Numbered from the stretch's first letter, positions 25,202 through 35,053 are shown. The stretch is 64,000 nt of DNA from Desulfosporosinus cupriresistens (GCF_001707885.1 NZ_MASS01000012.1:35249-99248); one strand, 5' to 3'. Made by a program: numbers and translations. Notes: a model not told the origin generated them from the letters alone.

Positions 25202-25449
25202 AGAAAAAAGTTCTCGTTCCTTGCTTCGCAAGGGACGAGAACTTCTCGTGGTGCCACCCTAATTGACGGAATTTTCCGCCCACTTTCCAGTCGTTAACGA
25301 GACCATCCGTTGCAAAAATACTCCCTTTAGGGCGTTCTTACCGAGTCTCTCTCAGGCTAGTTCCAGTCTTGCTAGCCCTCCCTGAAGAAAGAGTAACGCG
25401 GAATTTTCCAAAAGGTATCGCGAATATTTTACATACTTAATTAATATTC
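25202..25449 (-). promoter_or_regulatory. T-box leader of aspS
   Basis: The T-box AGGGTGGCACCACG lies at 25247-25260, preceded by a small CGGAA/TTCCG stem III. The terminator is AGTTCTCGTCCCTTGC-gaa-GCAAGGAACGAGAACT with a T-run (25202-25243), written here as two arms of 16 bases. The bulge TGGC matches the G73 of tRNA-Asp. Upstream helices (TACTC/GAGTA, GGGC/GCCC, CTAG/CTAG) probably make Stem I. GAC occurs several times, so the specifier codon could not be fixed. Confidence 0.85.
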
Positions 25450-25456
25450 ACCTAAT

Positions 25457-25486
25457 ATATTATCAAATCTAAAAACCATTTGTCAA
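25457..25486 (-). promoter_or_regulatory. Sigma-A promoter of aspS
   Basis: On the minus strand TTGACA (25481-25486) and TAATAT (25457-25462) are 18 bases apart, which puts the leader start near 25449. Confidence 0.75.
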
Positions 25487-25519
25487 CAAAACGATCTTTT
25501 CCTCACGCAAATCCAACAT

Positions 25520-26140
25520 TTAGAGCAAATAGGGATTATCCCTTTTTTCCTCTGCGATAGTCGTCGCCTCACCATGACCTGGATAAACCTTAGTATTTTC
25601 TGCAAGGACTAGAAGTTTTTCCTTCACTCCTTTAAGCAATTGATCCAACGATCCTCCCGGAAAATCTGTCCGACCTATCGACCCGGCAAAAAGAGTGTCT
25701 CCGCTAAATAGCCCTTCGGCGCTTAGAAAACATACACACCCTGGAGAGTGACCAGGCGTTGAGATCACTCTTAAGCGTTGTTTTCCAATGGAAAGTTCTT
25801 GTCCATCCTGAAGCAAGAAATCCGCACTTTGCAGTACAACATTCGAACCCAGATAACTAGAAAGGTTTTTCTTTGCATTGGTAAGCATCTCCGCATCACC
25901 AGCATGAATCCCCACTGAGACCTCTCCTATAAGGCCTCTAAGTTCGTCCACAGCTCCGATGTGATCTACATGCCCGTGGGTAAGCAGAATATAGTTTACC
26001 TTAAGTCCCTTTTCTAACACCCAGTTGTAAATTCTTTTTCCATCAGCTCCGGGATCAATGATCACGGCTTGCTTACTTTCCATACAGGCGTACAGGTAAC
26101 AATTCGCTCCCATGGCTCCCATAGCTCGCCCCTCAATCAT
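25520..26140 (-). CDS. Metallo-beta-lactamase fold hydrolase (glyoxalase II-like)
   Basis: This 206-residue protein has the MBL-fold metal motif LLTHGHVDHIGAVDEL near residue 58, a downstream STPGHSPGCVCF histidine near 133, FSGDTLFAGSIGRTD with the bridging Asp near 153 and VYPGHGEAT near 195. It belongs to the small hydroxyacylglutathione hydrolase-like group (YqgX type). Such enzymes hydrolyse thioesters or act on methylglyoxal adducts; the true substrate is not known. GGAGG at 26151-26155 fixes the ATG at 26140, although a longer frame is open. It follows dtd closely. Confidence 0.85.
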   Translation of the reverse strand: MIEGRAMGAMGANCYLYACMESKQAVIIDPGADGKRIYNWVLEKGLKVNYILLTHGHVDHIGAVDELRGLIGEVSVGIHAGDAEMLTNAKKNLSSYLGSNVVLQSADFLLQDGQELSIGKQRLRVISTPGHSPGCVCFLSAEGLFSGDTLFAGSIGRTDFPGGSLDQLLKGVKEKLLVLAENTKVYPGHGEATTIAEEKRDNPYLL

Positions 26141-26153
26141 TTTACATTCCCTC

Positions 26154-26603
26154 CTAGAACTTCTTCTCACTGTCTATTAGTAACGTCACCGGTCCATCGT
26201 TAATCAGCTCCACATCCATCTGCGCTTGAAAAATTCCCGTTTCCACCTTCAAGCCATAGCTGCGAATCTTTTCCGCGGTCCGATCATACAAGGCCTTGGC
26301 TTGCTCGGGCGCTGCAGCAGTCGTAAAACTGGGGCGCTTTCCACTCCGACAATCACCATAGAGGGTAAATTGGGAAACCATAAGGATTTCTCCGCTCACA
26401 TCCTGTACGGAACGGTTCATTTTCCCTTCTTGGTCTTCGAAAATCCGCAGGCCCACGAGTTTATCAACCATCCAGTTTAGATCGCTCTCACCGTCTTCTT
26501 GTCCGACACCTAAGAGGATCAACAATCCGGCAGAAATTTTCCCTACGCTTTCTCCATTGACGCTTACCGATGCGCTTTTAACGCGTTGAACCACACTGCG
26601 CAT
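26154..26603 (-). CDS. dtd: D-aminoacyl-tRNA deacylase
   Basis: Dtd removes D-amino acids wrongly attached to tRNA and also clears Gly from tRNA-Ala. The 149-residue protein is full length. The catalytic [17 protein letters not shown] motif lies near residue 77 and the Gly-cis-Pro region is [10 protein letters not shown] near residue 135 (the family consensus is NxGPVT). It begins one base after relA ends and is followed by the MBL hydrolase, in the conserved relA-dtd order of Firmicutes. Confidence 0.95.
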   Translation of the reverse strand: MRSVVQRVKSASVSVNGESVGKISAGLLILLGVGQEDGESDLNWMVDKLVGLRIFEDQEGKMNRSVQDVSGEILMVSQFTLYGDCRSGKRPSFTTAAAPEQAKALYDRTAEKIRSYGLKVETGIFQAQMDVELINDGPVTLLIDSEKKF

Positions 26604-26604
26604 T

Positions 26605-28812
26605 TTACTTTCCTCCTGAGTAAATCCGCTTGACCTCCGTAATGTCTTTGACCCTACGAATTTTATGCATCACCATTTTAAGTTGTTCAAGGTTCCGTAT
26701 TTCAATCCGCAGCTGAATATGGGCGATACTATCTTTTCCTACCTTGGCGTTGATTCCCAAAATATGAGTACGTGTATCTAAGACGGTATTCATGACCTCC
26801 GTTACTAAGCGCGGCTTATCCCTCCCATAGATTTGAATATCAACAGGATAGGTCGAATCCATCTGTTCGGCCCACATAACCTCTACGATCCGATCACCCT
26901 CTTCTTGAAAGTGACTAAGGATATTACTGCAGTCCCCGCGATGAATGGAAACCCCACGCCCTCTGGTAATATATCCAATAATAGCATCACCCGGAAGCGG
27001 ATTACAACACTGGGCAAAACGCACCAACACGTTATCAACCCCTTTAACTCGCACCCCGTGAGAGGCTTTGCCATAAGAGCTCGGTGATGATGTTTTCCCT
27101 TCCCCTTGCTGTTGAAGGGCCGCGAGCTGCAGCTTCTCTCGTTCTTCTTTCGTTAGATCCTCACGCAAACGCATGAGGACTTTATTTGAGGTTATTACGC
27201 CATCTCCTATGGCAGCATATAAATCCTCCACGCCTGCGAAGTTTTGACTCTTGCCGAAGGCATAAAGGCTTTCCGATCTCAAGACACTTGCCGGGTCGAG
27301 TCCGAGCTTACGGACCTCCCGTTCCAAGCTTTCACGACCACGGGCGATGTTATCCTCCCGCTGCTCTTTCTTAAACCATTGCCGAATCCTGTTCTTGGCT
27401 TGTGACGTTTGGACAAAGGACAACCAATCCCTGCTGGGCCCGCCGCCTTGCTTCGAGGTAAGAATTTCAAGAATGTCACCGTTGTTCAGTTTTGTATCAA
27501 GTGGAACTATCCGGGCGTTAATCTTGGCACCAATACAACGGTGCCCTACATCTGTATGGACACGATAAGCAAAGTCAATCGGACAGGAACCTGCTGGTAG
27601 TTCAACCACATCCCCTTTAGGAGTGAACACAAAGACGGTATCGGCAAATAAGTCAATCTTTAACGATTCCATGAATTCTCCGGCATCCCGGGAATCATGT
27701 TGCCATTCCAGCAGTTGACGCAGCCAAGCAAGTTTTTTATCGAAGTTTACTTCTGCAGCTTTGTTACCACCTTCTTTGTTGCCACCTTCTTTGTACTTCC
27801 AATGCGCGGCAATACCGTATTCCGACGTTCTGTTCATATCACAGGTCCGGATTTGAATTTCAAAAGGTTCTGCATGAACTCCAATCAACGTAGTATGGAG
27901 TGATTGATACATATTGGGTTTAGGCATGGCAATATAGTCTTTAAAACGCCCCGGTATTGGCTTCCACATCGTGTGGATAATTCCTAAGGCTCCATAACAA
28001 TCATTAACCGATTCAACAACCACTCGAATCGCCATCAGGTCATAAATTTCACTCAGCTCTTTGTGCTGAGTGGTCATCTTACGGTAAATACTGTAAAAGT
28101 GCTTCGGCCGTCCAGCAATGTCTGCGTAAATCTCTACTTCATTCAAGCGTTCACGCATTTGCACAATAACTTCGTTGATATAGGCTTCACGTTCTCGCCG
28201 TTTCAGGGCAATTCCTTCAACTAAATCGTAGTACTCCTGAGGCTTAAGATACCGAAATGAAAGATCTTCTAACTCCCATTTAATTCGAAATATTCCGAGA
28301 CGGTTAGCCAGAGGGGCGAAAATCTCCAGAGTTTCCTGAGCGATTTCCTTTTGTTTTTGGACCGAATGATATTTCAAAGTTCGCATGTTGTGGAGACGAT
28401 CAGCCAGTTTAATAAGAATAACACGGATATCCTTAGCCATGGCTAAGAACATCTTGCGCAAATTCTCCACCTGTTGCTCCATCTTACTCTTGTACTCAAG
28501 CCGTCCGAGCTTGGTCACTCCATCAACAAGCAAAGCGATTTCCGAACCAAATTCCTTCTCAATATCCACAATGGTAAAATCAGTATCTTCCACAACATCA
28601 TGAAGCAGAGCGGCCGCAATGGTTGCCTCATCCATTTCCAGTTCGACCAAAATTTGCGCGACTTCCAGAGGATGTAGAATATAATCCTCCCCTGAGTTGC
28701 GTAGTTGGTTCCTATGTGCCACTTCAGCAAATTGATAGGCCTTGTCCACAATGGCTAAACTTGCCTGTGGGAATGTCTTTTGCAGTTTTACCCTTAACTC
28801 CGCGAAGGACAT
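26605..28812 (-). CDS. relA: Bifunctional (p)ppGpp synthetase/hydrolase
   Basis: The 735-residue Rel enzyme makes and degrades (p)ppGpp in the stringent response. The HD hydrolase domain carries HPLEVAQIL and [13 protein letters not shown] near residue 70, so hydrolysis should be active. The synthetase domain has [22 protein letters not shown] near residue 300 and IQIRT. TGS ([16 protein letters not shown] near 395), helical, zinc-finger/RIS ([16 protein letters not shown]) and C-terminal ACT domains follow. A Gly-Gly-Asn-Lys-Glu unit is doubled near residue 345 (see findings). It lies between apt and dtd. Confidence 0.96.
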   Translation of the reverse strand: MSFAELRVKLQKTFPQASLAIVDKAYQFAEVAHRNQLRNSGEDYILHPLEVAQILVELEMDEATIAAALLHDVVEDTDFTIVDIEKEFGSEIALLVDGVTKLGRLEYKSKMEQQVENLRKMFLAMAKDIRVILIKLADRLHNMRTLKYHSVQKQKEIAQETLEIFAPLANRLGIFRIKWELEDLSFRYLKPQEYYDLVEGIALKRREREAYINEVIVQMRERLNEVEIYADIAGRPKHFYSIYRKMTTQHKELSEIYDLMAIRVVVESVNDCYGALGIIHTMWKPIPGRFKDYIAMPKPNMYQSLHTTLIGVHAEPFEIQIRTCDMNRTSEYGIAAHWKYKEGGNKEGGNKAAEVNFDKKLAWLRQLLEWQHDSRDAGEFMESLKIDLFADTVFVFTPKGDVVELPAGSCPIDFAYRVHTDVGHRCIGAKINARIVPLDTKLNNGDILEILTSKQGGGPSRDWLSFVQTSQAKNRIRQWFKKEQREDNIARGRESLEREVRKLGLDPASVLRSESLYAFGKSQNFAGVEDLYAAIGDGVITSNKVLMRLREDLTKEEREKLQLAALQQQGEGKTSSPSSYGKASHGVRVKGVDNVLVRFAQCCNPLPGDAIIGYITRGRGVSIHRGDCSNILSHFQEEGDRIVEVMWAEQMDSTYPVDIQIYGRDKPRLVTEVMNTVLDTRTHILGINAKVGKDSIAHIQLRIEIRNLEQLKMVMHKIRRVKDITEVKRIYSGGK

Positions 28813-28854
28813 TGCCGAACTCCTCTCATACGCAGTATAACGCTTGGTTTATGC

Positions 28855-29367
28855 TTAATATTGAACCAAAGAAAAAACAGAGTAATCGTTCAGCTTTTCT
28901 CTTCCATTTAAGGATGTCAATTCAATTAAAAAGCCGATCCCTCGCATTTCTGCTCCGATCTTTCTTATTAGATTAGCAGTCGCTAGCATCGTTCCGCCAG
29001 TGGCCAACAAATCATCAACGACAACTACCCGTTCCCCAAGGCCAATGGCATCCGCATGGACTTCTAACGTATCTGTACCATATTCTAAAGCATAGGTTTC
29101 ACTGATGGTTTTAGCAGGTAACTTACCCGGTTTGCGAACTGGAACAAAACCGATTCCCAAGGCATAGGCGACCGGGGCGCCCAGTAAAAAGCCACGGGCT
29201 TCCGGACCGACGATCACGTCCGGCTGCCAGGGTTTAATCTTTTCTACCAGAGCATCTATAGTCGCTCGATAGATCTCGCCATTTTTGAGCAAAGTCGTTA
29301 TATCTTTGTACGAAATCCCTTCCTTGGGAAAACCAGAAATCACGCGAATATGATCTTTCAAGTCCAT
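28855..29367 (-). CDS. apt: Adenine phosphoribosyltransferase
   Basis: Apt salvages adenine to AMP using PRPP. The 170-residue protein has the N-terminal [18 protein letters not shown] segment, [17 protein letters not shown] near residue 54, RKPGKLP near residue 78 with the family's flexible loop, and the PRPP-binding motif [14 protein letters not shown] near residue 114. Length and order are normal. It lies between recJ and relA, the usual arrangement in Clostridia and Bacillus, and is probably transcribed with recJ, which ends 18 bases upstream. Confidence 0.95.
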   Translation of the reverse strand: MDLKDHIRVISGFPKEGISYKDITTLLKNGEIYRATIDALVEKIKPWQPDVIVGPEARGFLLGAPVAYALGIGFVPVRKPGKLPAKTISETYALEYGTDTLEVHADAIGLGERVVVVDDLLATGGTMLATANLIRKIGAEMRGIGFLIELTSLNGREKLNDYSVFSLVQY

Positions 29368-29385
29368 TGATCGTTCCGCCCTTCT

Positions 29386-31851
29386 CTATACGTCTTTCCA
29401 TTCTAATCCATTTCTATCCAACGGTACCTCTAATAGTTTGTGTTGAAATCTTATTGCCCTGCCCAGCCATTCCTTCGCATTCCGATAGCGCAAAGAAGTG
29501 TCCAGATCTAACTTACTCTGTGCTGGAATCCACTCTAAGGCGAACTCATCCGTTCCTCCGAGACAACGGATGAGTCCCAATTCCTCAAAAACTTTAAGGG
29601 CAATTTGCCTGTTACCTGTAATCTTCGAATCAGACCCAAAGCGAAAAGGGTTACCCTTTTTAGCCCGGGTTGACAGATCCCTGTATATCTGAATAAGCTC
29701 TTCACGCGCTAAAGACCCACATCGCTGACGAACCCTTTCTTCATGTACAGTTTGAAATCCTGCAAATGCAATACGGCATATGCCTATTTGTCGCAGTTTC
29801 TCGAGCCCTTCCCTCAAATCTTCTTCTGTGAGTGGGAGGCCAAGAATTAAACCCAGGCTTTCTTCCTCATCCTGAATCTTATTCGCACTCACATTCAATG
29901 TTGCTAGCTCTTCCCCAGGATTTCCCTCCTCGGGACATTCCTTATCCAGAAAGTCGTTCCAACGCTGAAGGCATGGCTCGCACCCGGTCGTATTCCAAAC
30001 CCAAATTCGTCCTTTGTTACTAGGCAAGGGCCACTCTTCAGGCTGTAATTTACGCCAGTCCAACCACTCCAGCTCCGGCTCATCCAATGCAGCCGCAACC
30101 TCCTGATAAACGTCCCTGCTTTTTTCTCCTTCAGTTATAGGACGTTCGCGCCAATCCGCTTCAACTTGGATATCTTTGATCATTAATTGAACGTCTTCTG
30201 GCCCTCTAAAGGTGTTCCAATCTAAACTGAACGCAGCATCTAATCTTGCTTCACTGTTTAACTCTTGCAAACGTTCTCCTAGGCGAAAAGCAATCCCTTC
30301 CTTTTCTCCCTGAGATCCGAAACGAAATTTAATATGACTGCGTTCTTTACCGACGACGCTGACGGAGTGAACCGGAATCCCTTTACAGGCCAGAATAGGC
30401 CCAGGGTTTCCAAAACCAAACGGAGCCATCTGTTCAAGTTCGTGGAGCAAACGTCCAGTAACCATTTCCAAAGAAACGTGACGATCAATTTTTAACTCTT
30501 CTAGAAAAAGAGTTTCCTCAAAAACCAAGGCTTGTTCATTCAGCCCTACTCTAAACATTTCAACAGCTTCTGTCCGAAGAGAAAATCCTGCAGCCGCCTT
30601 ATGCCCTCCAAACTTGGTTAATAGATGTGCTTGAGTACTTAGCTGCTCCAAGACAGGATAACCAGAAATTCCTCGGGCCGAACCCTTAGCTTCTTCCCCT
30701 TCTTCGGCAATCATAAAGACAGGACGATAATAACGTTCCACAAGGCGAGACGCCACAATCCCAATTACCCCATGGTGCCAATGGTTTGACGAAAGCACAA
30801 TAACTCTCGGTATAGGTTCTCTCTCCACTAAAGCAATCGCTTCAGCCAGAATCTCTTTCTCTGTTTCCTGACGCGACAGGTTTTCCTTAGTTAAGAGACG
30901 TGCCAGTTCACTCGCTCGCTCAGAGTCCTCCGTCAGGAGAAGCTCCAGGCCTACTCGAGCACTGTCCATACGTCCAACTGCGTTAATCCGTGGCGCGACC
31001 AGAAAACCGATTTGACCCGCTTTGAGAGGTTTGTGCTTTAGCCCACACTCCTCCAAAAGAGCACTTAGTCCAGGGTGATGGGTCTCCTTCATCTGGTAGA
31101 GCCCATGATGGACAAAAATCCGATTTTCGCCAATCAGTGGAACTAAATCTGCAATCGTCCCCAAGGCTACCAAATCCAATAACTCGATTTCAGAATGGAT
31201 ACCCACTTCACTATTTCCTAGCGATTGTAATAAGGCCTGGGCTAACTTGAACGCCACGCCTACTCCCGCTAAATCACGAAAAGGATAGCCCGAATCTCGG
31301 ATCTTAGGATTTAATATGGCAAAAGCTTCCGGCAATATTTCAGGCGCTTCATGGTGATCTGTGATGATCACATCGATCCCGAGTGTTTGAGCAAATCCTA
31401 CCTCAGAAACTGAGGTAACCCCGCAATCGACTGTAATAAGAACCTTCACACCCGCCTTAGCAGCACGTTCAATAGCTTCGGAATGTAATCCATATCCTTC
31501 ATCTTGACGATGAGGAATATAGGTTACTGCTTGAAAACCCAGATCAGTAAGAACTTTGTATAATAGAGCGGTACTTGTCACTCCGTCTACATCGTAATCT
31601 CCATAGACTAGTACCTTTTCTTTTTGTTCCAGGGCTAGAGACAAGCGATCGATAACTCGAAACATATTGCGAAAACAAAACGGTGAGCACAGGTTCAAAA
31701 GAGTGGGGCGCAAAAACTCGATAGCCTCTTCAGGTCGGCGGAAACCTCTTTGAGCCAAAATATCCGCGACAACCGGAGAAATTCCCAAGGTTTCGCGGAG
31801 AGTTTCTGATGTTTGTCCGAAAGGTTGTTGCATTGACCATATTCGTTTCAC
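29386..31851 (-). CDS. recJ: Single-stranded-DNA-specific exonuclease RecJ
   Basis: RecJ degrades single-stranded DNA 5' to 3' in repair and recombination. The 821-residue product has the DHH-family motifs LVYGDYDVDGVTSTALLY near residue 80, LITVDCGVTS, IITDHHEAPE near residue 158 and PRINAVGRM near 320. The DHHA1 domain carries GSARGISGYPVLEQL and KFGGHKAAAGFSL. An OB domain and a long C-terminal extension of about 250 residues, typical for Firmicute RecJ, follow. The GTG start at 31851 lies seven bases after GGGGG. It heads the recJ-apt-relA-dtd run. Confidence 0.93.
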   Translation of the reverse strand: MKRIWSMQQPFGQTSETLRETLGISPVVADILAQRGFRRPEEAIEFLRPTLLNLCSPFCFRNMFRVIDRLSLALEQKEKVLVYGDYDVDGVTSTALLYKVLTDLGFQAVTYIPHRQDEGYGLHSEAIERAAKAGVKVLITVDCGVTSVSEVGFAQTLGIDVIITDHHEAPEILPEAFAILNPKIRDSGYPFRDLAGVGVAFKLAQALLQSLGNSEVGIHSEIELLDLVALGTIADLVPLIGENRIFVHHGLYQMKETHHPGLSALLEECGLKHKPLKAGQIGFLVAPRINAVGRMDSARVGLELLLTEDSERASELARLLTKENLSRQETEKEILAEAIALVEREPIPRVIVLSSNHWHHGVIGIVASRLVERYYRPVFMIAEEGEEAKGSARGISGYPVLEQLSTQAHLLTKFGGHKAAAGFSLRTEAVEMFRVGLNEQALVFEETLFLEELKIDRHVSLEMVTGRLLHELEQMAPFGFGNPGPILACKGIPVHSVSVVGKERSHIKFRFGSQGEKEGIAFRLGERLQELNSEARLDAAFSLDWNTFRGPEDVQLMIKDIQVEADWRERPITEGEKSRDVYQEVAAALDEPELEWLDWRKLQPEEWPLPSNKGRIWVWNTTGCEPCLQRWNDFLDKECPEEGNPGEELATLNVSANKIQDEEESLGLILGLPLTEEDLREGLEKLRQIGICRIAFAGFQTVHEERVRQRCGSLAREELIQIYRDLSTRAKKGNPFRFGSDSKITGNRQIALKVFEELGLIRCLGGTDEFALEWIPAQSKLDLDTSLRYRNAKEWLGRAIRFQHKLLEVPLDRNGLEWKDV

Positions 31852-31922
31852 TTATATTCCCCCAGACTTTCATTATAAGGCAGAGTGAAAAGAGCAGCAA
31901 CCCTTACTCGATATTCAATATC

Positions 31923-32897
31923 TTACTTGTCATCCATCATCTGACCTCTGGCATCTGACTTCTGTACTCGGCAGCGCTGGCAGGAAGAAGCGAGCCCTGC
32001 CTCAACGGGACATTCCACGTCGCGGTTGCTGCAGGGTTCCGCATGAATCAAAACATGAGTACCCTGTAGTTCCTTTTCAATTTCCTGCTCGATCCTGTCA
32101 CATAGTTCATGAACGTCAAGGACAGGAGTGTATTTCGCAACGACTAGATGTAAATCAACATGCCTCTCCGCTCCGGCCTTCCGAGTCCGAAGTTTATGGA
32201 ATCCTACAAATTCAGCCTCATGGAGTAGTAGAATTCCGGCAATAACTTCACGTTCCTCCTCGGGCAAGCTGACATCAACCAATGGCGCAAATGCTTGCTT
32301 CGTTAGGTCAAACGAAGCCTTGATGATCATTAAAGCGACACAGAGTGCAATGATCGGATCTAAGATGGCCCAACCAGTAATTTGGATCAAAAAAAGACCA
32401 ATAAAAACACCTGCTGATGTATAAACGTCTGTCCGTAAATGTAAGGCATCTGCCTTAAGTGCTACAGAGTCGGTTTTTTTCGCGACCTTCATTAGGCGGG
32501 TCGAGACAATCAAGTTCATGATCGCCGAAAATCCCATAACGATTAAGCCCAAGCCTAAATCTCCGACATGCGCTCCTTCACCGTCAAAGATCTTCTGGAT
32601 CTTCTGAATCGCTTCAACAATAATCATAATGGCCGCAACGAATATCAAGGCAGCTTCGATTGTGCCCGAAACATTTTCGATTTTTCCATGCCCATAGGCA
32701 TGACAAGAATCCGCAGGTTTTCCCGACTCCCTTACCGCAAAAAATGCAATGAAAGCTGCTATCAGGTCAATACCAGAATGAATCCCCTCTGACAAGATAC
32801 TAACTGAACCACTGACTAATCCAATCACAACTTTGATTAATGTTAAAAAAATATTGGATATGACAGATAATGAGGCCACTCTCGCCTTTTCATCCAC
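31923..32897 (-). CDS. Cation diffusion facilitator transporter
   Basis: A 324-residue membrane exporter of divalent metals of the CDF family. Six membrane segments fill residues 10-205; the metal-site motifs are EGIHSGIDLIAAFIA (segment 2) and KADALHLRTDVYTSAGVFIG (segment 5), of which HLRTD is the site. A cytosolic domain (residues 210-290, HVDLHLVV, HVLIHAEP) follows. The tail has CSNRDVECP and SCQRCRVQ, four extra cysteines. The GTG at 32897 follows GAGGAGGGG by seven bases. The last 12 or so residues are coded by a dispersed repeat. The putative NiCo riboswitch upstream suggests Co/Ni export. Confidence 0.9.
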   Translation of the reverse strand: MDEKARVASLSVISNIFLTLIKVVIGLVSGSVSILSEGIHSGIDLIAAFIAFFAVRESGKPADSCHAYGHGKIENVSGTIEAALIFVAAIMIIVEAIQKIQKIFDGEGAHVGDLGLGLIVMGFSAIMNLIVSTRLMKVAKKTDSVALKADALHLRTDVYTSAGVFIGLFLIQITGWAILDPIIALCVALMIIKASFDLTKQAFAPLVDVSLPEEEREVIAGILLLHEAEFVGFHKLRTRKAGAERHVDLHLVVAKYTPVLDVHELCDRIEQEIEKELQGTHVLIHAEPCSNRDVECPVEAGLASSCQRCRVQKSDARGQMMDDK

Positions 32898-32947
32898 GAT
32901 TTTACCCCTCCTCACCTTGCATAGAAACCTTGTCTAATGTACACAAA

Positions 32948-33045
32948 AATAGGACTCCTCGTTAAAAGGAAGTCCCACGGATCTCTCCGCTGCCTCAGTT
33001 CAATGAGGCCCAGCTATCCAGCCTGACAATGATAGTTTATGTATA
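32948..33045 (-). promoter_or_regulatory. Putative NiCo (czcD) riboswitch with terminator
   Basis: On the minus strand TCAGGCTGGATAGCTGGG is followed by stems GCCTCA/TGAGGC and CGGA/TCCG, with AGGCAGCGG and GTGGGAC at the joints. The last stem GGACTTCC/GAGGAGTCC with ATTTTT is an intrinsic terminator. The four-stem layout, the GGNNAGC-type joints and the CDF gene downstream fit the NiCo class that senses Co2+/Ni2+ ions. I compared it from memory, not with a covariance model. Confidence 0.6.
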
Positions 33046-33087
33046 AGATACCAAATATTGCCCCTGAAAGCAAGGTTTTTATTCAGT

Positions 33088-33588
33088 CTAGAGCGTTAAG
33101 ATGTTTCCGTAGATAATCCATACGAGCCCTAATATTAAACGCAAAATTGTTGGCGCAACGCTCCATAGCACCTGACTTTTTTTGTTTTTAGGAATAATAC
33201 CAGTTCCAATTACCAACGCCCACAGGATTATGGCCACAATTGGCGTGATAAATGCGCCAAAGAGAACTAAACTGATCAGCCCTCCGACCAAGCCGGTCAC
33301 AACTTGGCTCTTGTTGGCTATTCGTCCTACTATAAGTAGGAGTATCATTCCTCCCATTCCCCAGAACAAGAGAGGTATCTCCCATCTCCAAAACTGAGTT
33401 AGATCATGCATAAAAAGATTGATCCCACTTAAAGCAACGGTTGCCGCAACGGTTCCCCAAATCCCTCCAAAGAAAATCATACCTGCGGAAAGAAGAAGCA
33501 CCCCTTCAAGTAAAACCAGTTGAACGAATCCCAATCGACCTCTCTCCCCCGCCAGTACTTTTCTGCTAGTATAGCCCAAAATTTCCAA
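33088..33588 (-). CDS. Small multipass membrane protein of unknown function
   Basis: The 166-residue protein has five or six hydrophobic stretches: LVLLEGVLLLSAGMIFFGG, TVAATVALSGINLFM, IPLLFWGMGGMILLLIVG, VVTGLVGGLISLVLFGAFI, TPIVAIILWALVIGTGII and ILRLILGLVWIIYGNILTL. No known family motif was recognised. The outer start (TTG at 33588) has no ribosome site; a TTG at 33534 follows GAGAGG and may be the true start, leaving a shorter soluble head. It lies between the CDF riboswitch and, divergently, the frameshifted VanW gene. Confidence 0.65.
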   Translation of the reverse strand: MEILGYTSRKVLAGERGRLGFVQLVLLEGVLLLSAGMIFFGGIWGTVAATVALSGINLFMHDLTQFWRWEIPLLFWGMGGMILLLIVGRIANKSQVVTGLVGGLISLVLFGAFITPIVAIILWALVIGTGIIPKNKKSQVLWSVAPTILRLILGLVWIIYGNILTL

Positions 33589-33661
33589 TCTAATCCGTAC
33601 GAAGAATTCTCTCCTTCTCGCATATAGTTAAACGTTACTAAGTTAGAAGGGAGATTTTAGT

Positions 33662-34821
33662 GTGGAAGAGGACGCTAGCCTAGCAGTAAATTCAAGTAAC
33701 CCGAATCTGCTAAAACGGTATAAAGCACGGATGATTACTTTAGGGGTAGTGATCATCCTACTTGGAGTCCTTACCGTTGCCTTCGCTATTTACACCAAGG
33801 ACAGCGGGGAAATCGCCAACGGTATCGTACTAGAAATCCCCTTAGGGAAGCTCAATATTGAAGATGCCCAATCAAAACTTGAGCAAAAGAGAAAGGAAAT
33901 TCTAGACTCACTCGTCCATTTCACAGCGACAGGAACTAACATTTCAATTAACATGAAAGAACTTGGTCTGAACTATAACTACGATACGGCACTTCAACAG
34001 GCCTATCTCATTGGCCGAAAAGGAAGCATCTTTGAGAAAGCAATCAGCAGATTCAAAGCGAGCAGGGGAATCACACTTAATCCAGAGTATCAATGGAATG
34101 ATCAATTACTTGCGGAAGCTTTAAATAAATACCTCTTAACCTTGAACACTCCCGCCGAAGATGCCAGGTTTAAGATTAAACCAGATAATACATTGGAAAT
34201 AATCTCTGAAAAGAGCGGTAGATCAGTGGATATCGCTTCGCTCAGCGCGAGTGTGAAAAAGTTTACCCTTAACCAGATTGAGCCTGAGCCGATCCCTATC
34301 CCTTTTAACGAGATCTCCCCAACCATCACAAAAAAGGAACTTGAGAGCTTGAACATGACAACTCTCCTATCTAACTATGCTACTCACTTTAACCCAAACC
34401 AGACAGGGCGAACAGAAAATATCAAGCTCGCAGCCAAAGCCATTGATGGCACAGTATTAAAACCAAAACAGGAGTTCTCTTTTACCAGATCGTTGGACCG
34501 CGAACCACCGAGGCAGGGTATCAGATGGCTGTGATCATTGAAGGAAATGAATTCGTACCCGGTTTAGGGGGGGGCATATGTCAAGTTTCCAGCACACTTT
34601 ATAATGCCGTTCAGCTTGCTGCTCTAAGTGTTAGCGAACGATCACGCCATAGTTTGGCAGTCACTTACGTTCCGCCAGGCCAGGATGCAACAGTGGCTTA
34701 TCCCAACCTGGACTTCAAGTTCATAAATGATTCGGGTAACTTTCTGCTCATCCGTTGTATCGTCGATGATGATACTTTGACCTTTTATTTATATGGTCCG
34801 CTTACAAAGGAAAAATATTAA
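33662..34821 (+). pseudogene. VanW family protein gene with a frameshift
   Basis: Two frames encode one VanW protein. The first (33662-34534) has a membrane anchor (ITLGVVIILLGVLTVAFAI near residue 28), two peptidoglycan-binding-4-like repeats and KAIDGTVLKPKQEFSF. The second (to 34821) continues QIVGPRTTEAGYQMAVII and GGGICQVSSTLYNAVQLAAL, ending in LDFKFINDSGNFLLI. The join fails near 34484, where ttttaccag should read ttttaaccag; one missing A restores EFSFNQIVGPR. It may be a true pseudogene or a sequencing error. The GTG start has AAGGGAG upstream. The intact relative at 7-8.4 kb shares the C-terminal domain. Confidence 0.85.
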
Positions 34822-34871
34822 GTTGGCTTTGGAATATATTTACATAATTGTATCAATACCCCTGTCGAATT

Positions 34872-34880
34872 CATACTCTA
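34872..34880 (+). promoter_or_regulatory. Candidate sporulation-type -10 box before the Trp-rich peptide
   Basis: CATACTCTA matches the sigma-K -10 pattern CATANNNTA and most of the sigma-E box, 62 bases before the peptide start. No AC at the sigma-K -35 distance was found, so the sigma factor is open. Confidence 0.4.
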
Positions 34881-34942
34881 TATTAGGTACTGAACGCTAC
34901 AAAACAAAAATCGGAAGATGATAATCAAAGGAGGTTTTCTCT

Positions 34943-35053
34943 ATGTGGTGGGGTCGTTGGGGTTTCCCTTGGTGGGGTGGTTTCGGCGGTTTTGGATTTG
35001 GCCCCTGGTGGGGTTTTGGCCCAGGATGGGGCTTTCGCCGCTGGTGGTGGTAA
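34943..35053 (+). CDS. 36-residue tryptophan/glycine/phenylalanine-rich peptide
   Basis: The ORF encodes 36 residues of which 11 are Trp, 12 Gly, 6 Phe, 3 Pro and 3 Arg, starting MWWGRWGFPWWGG and ending in three Trp. AAAGGAGG stands nine bases before the ATG, one of the strongest ribosome sites in the window, and a hairpin that may end transcription follows at 35151-35188. No hydrophobic segment with charged ends is present, so a membrane span is unlikely; the pattern WWG/FG recalls low-complexity adhesive or coat peptides. No homologue was recognised. Its setting next to an array of spore-type peptides suggests a sporulation role (inference). Confidence 0.7.
   Translation: MWWGRWGFPWWGGFGGFGFGPWWGFGPGWGFRRWWW

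Noticed and set aside
32948..33045. T-box leader for the CDF gene
   Set aside because: No GGTGG T-box motif; the stem layout fits a metal riboswitch better.
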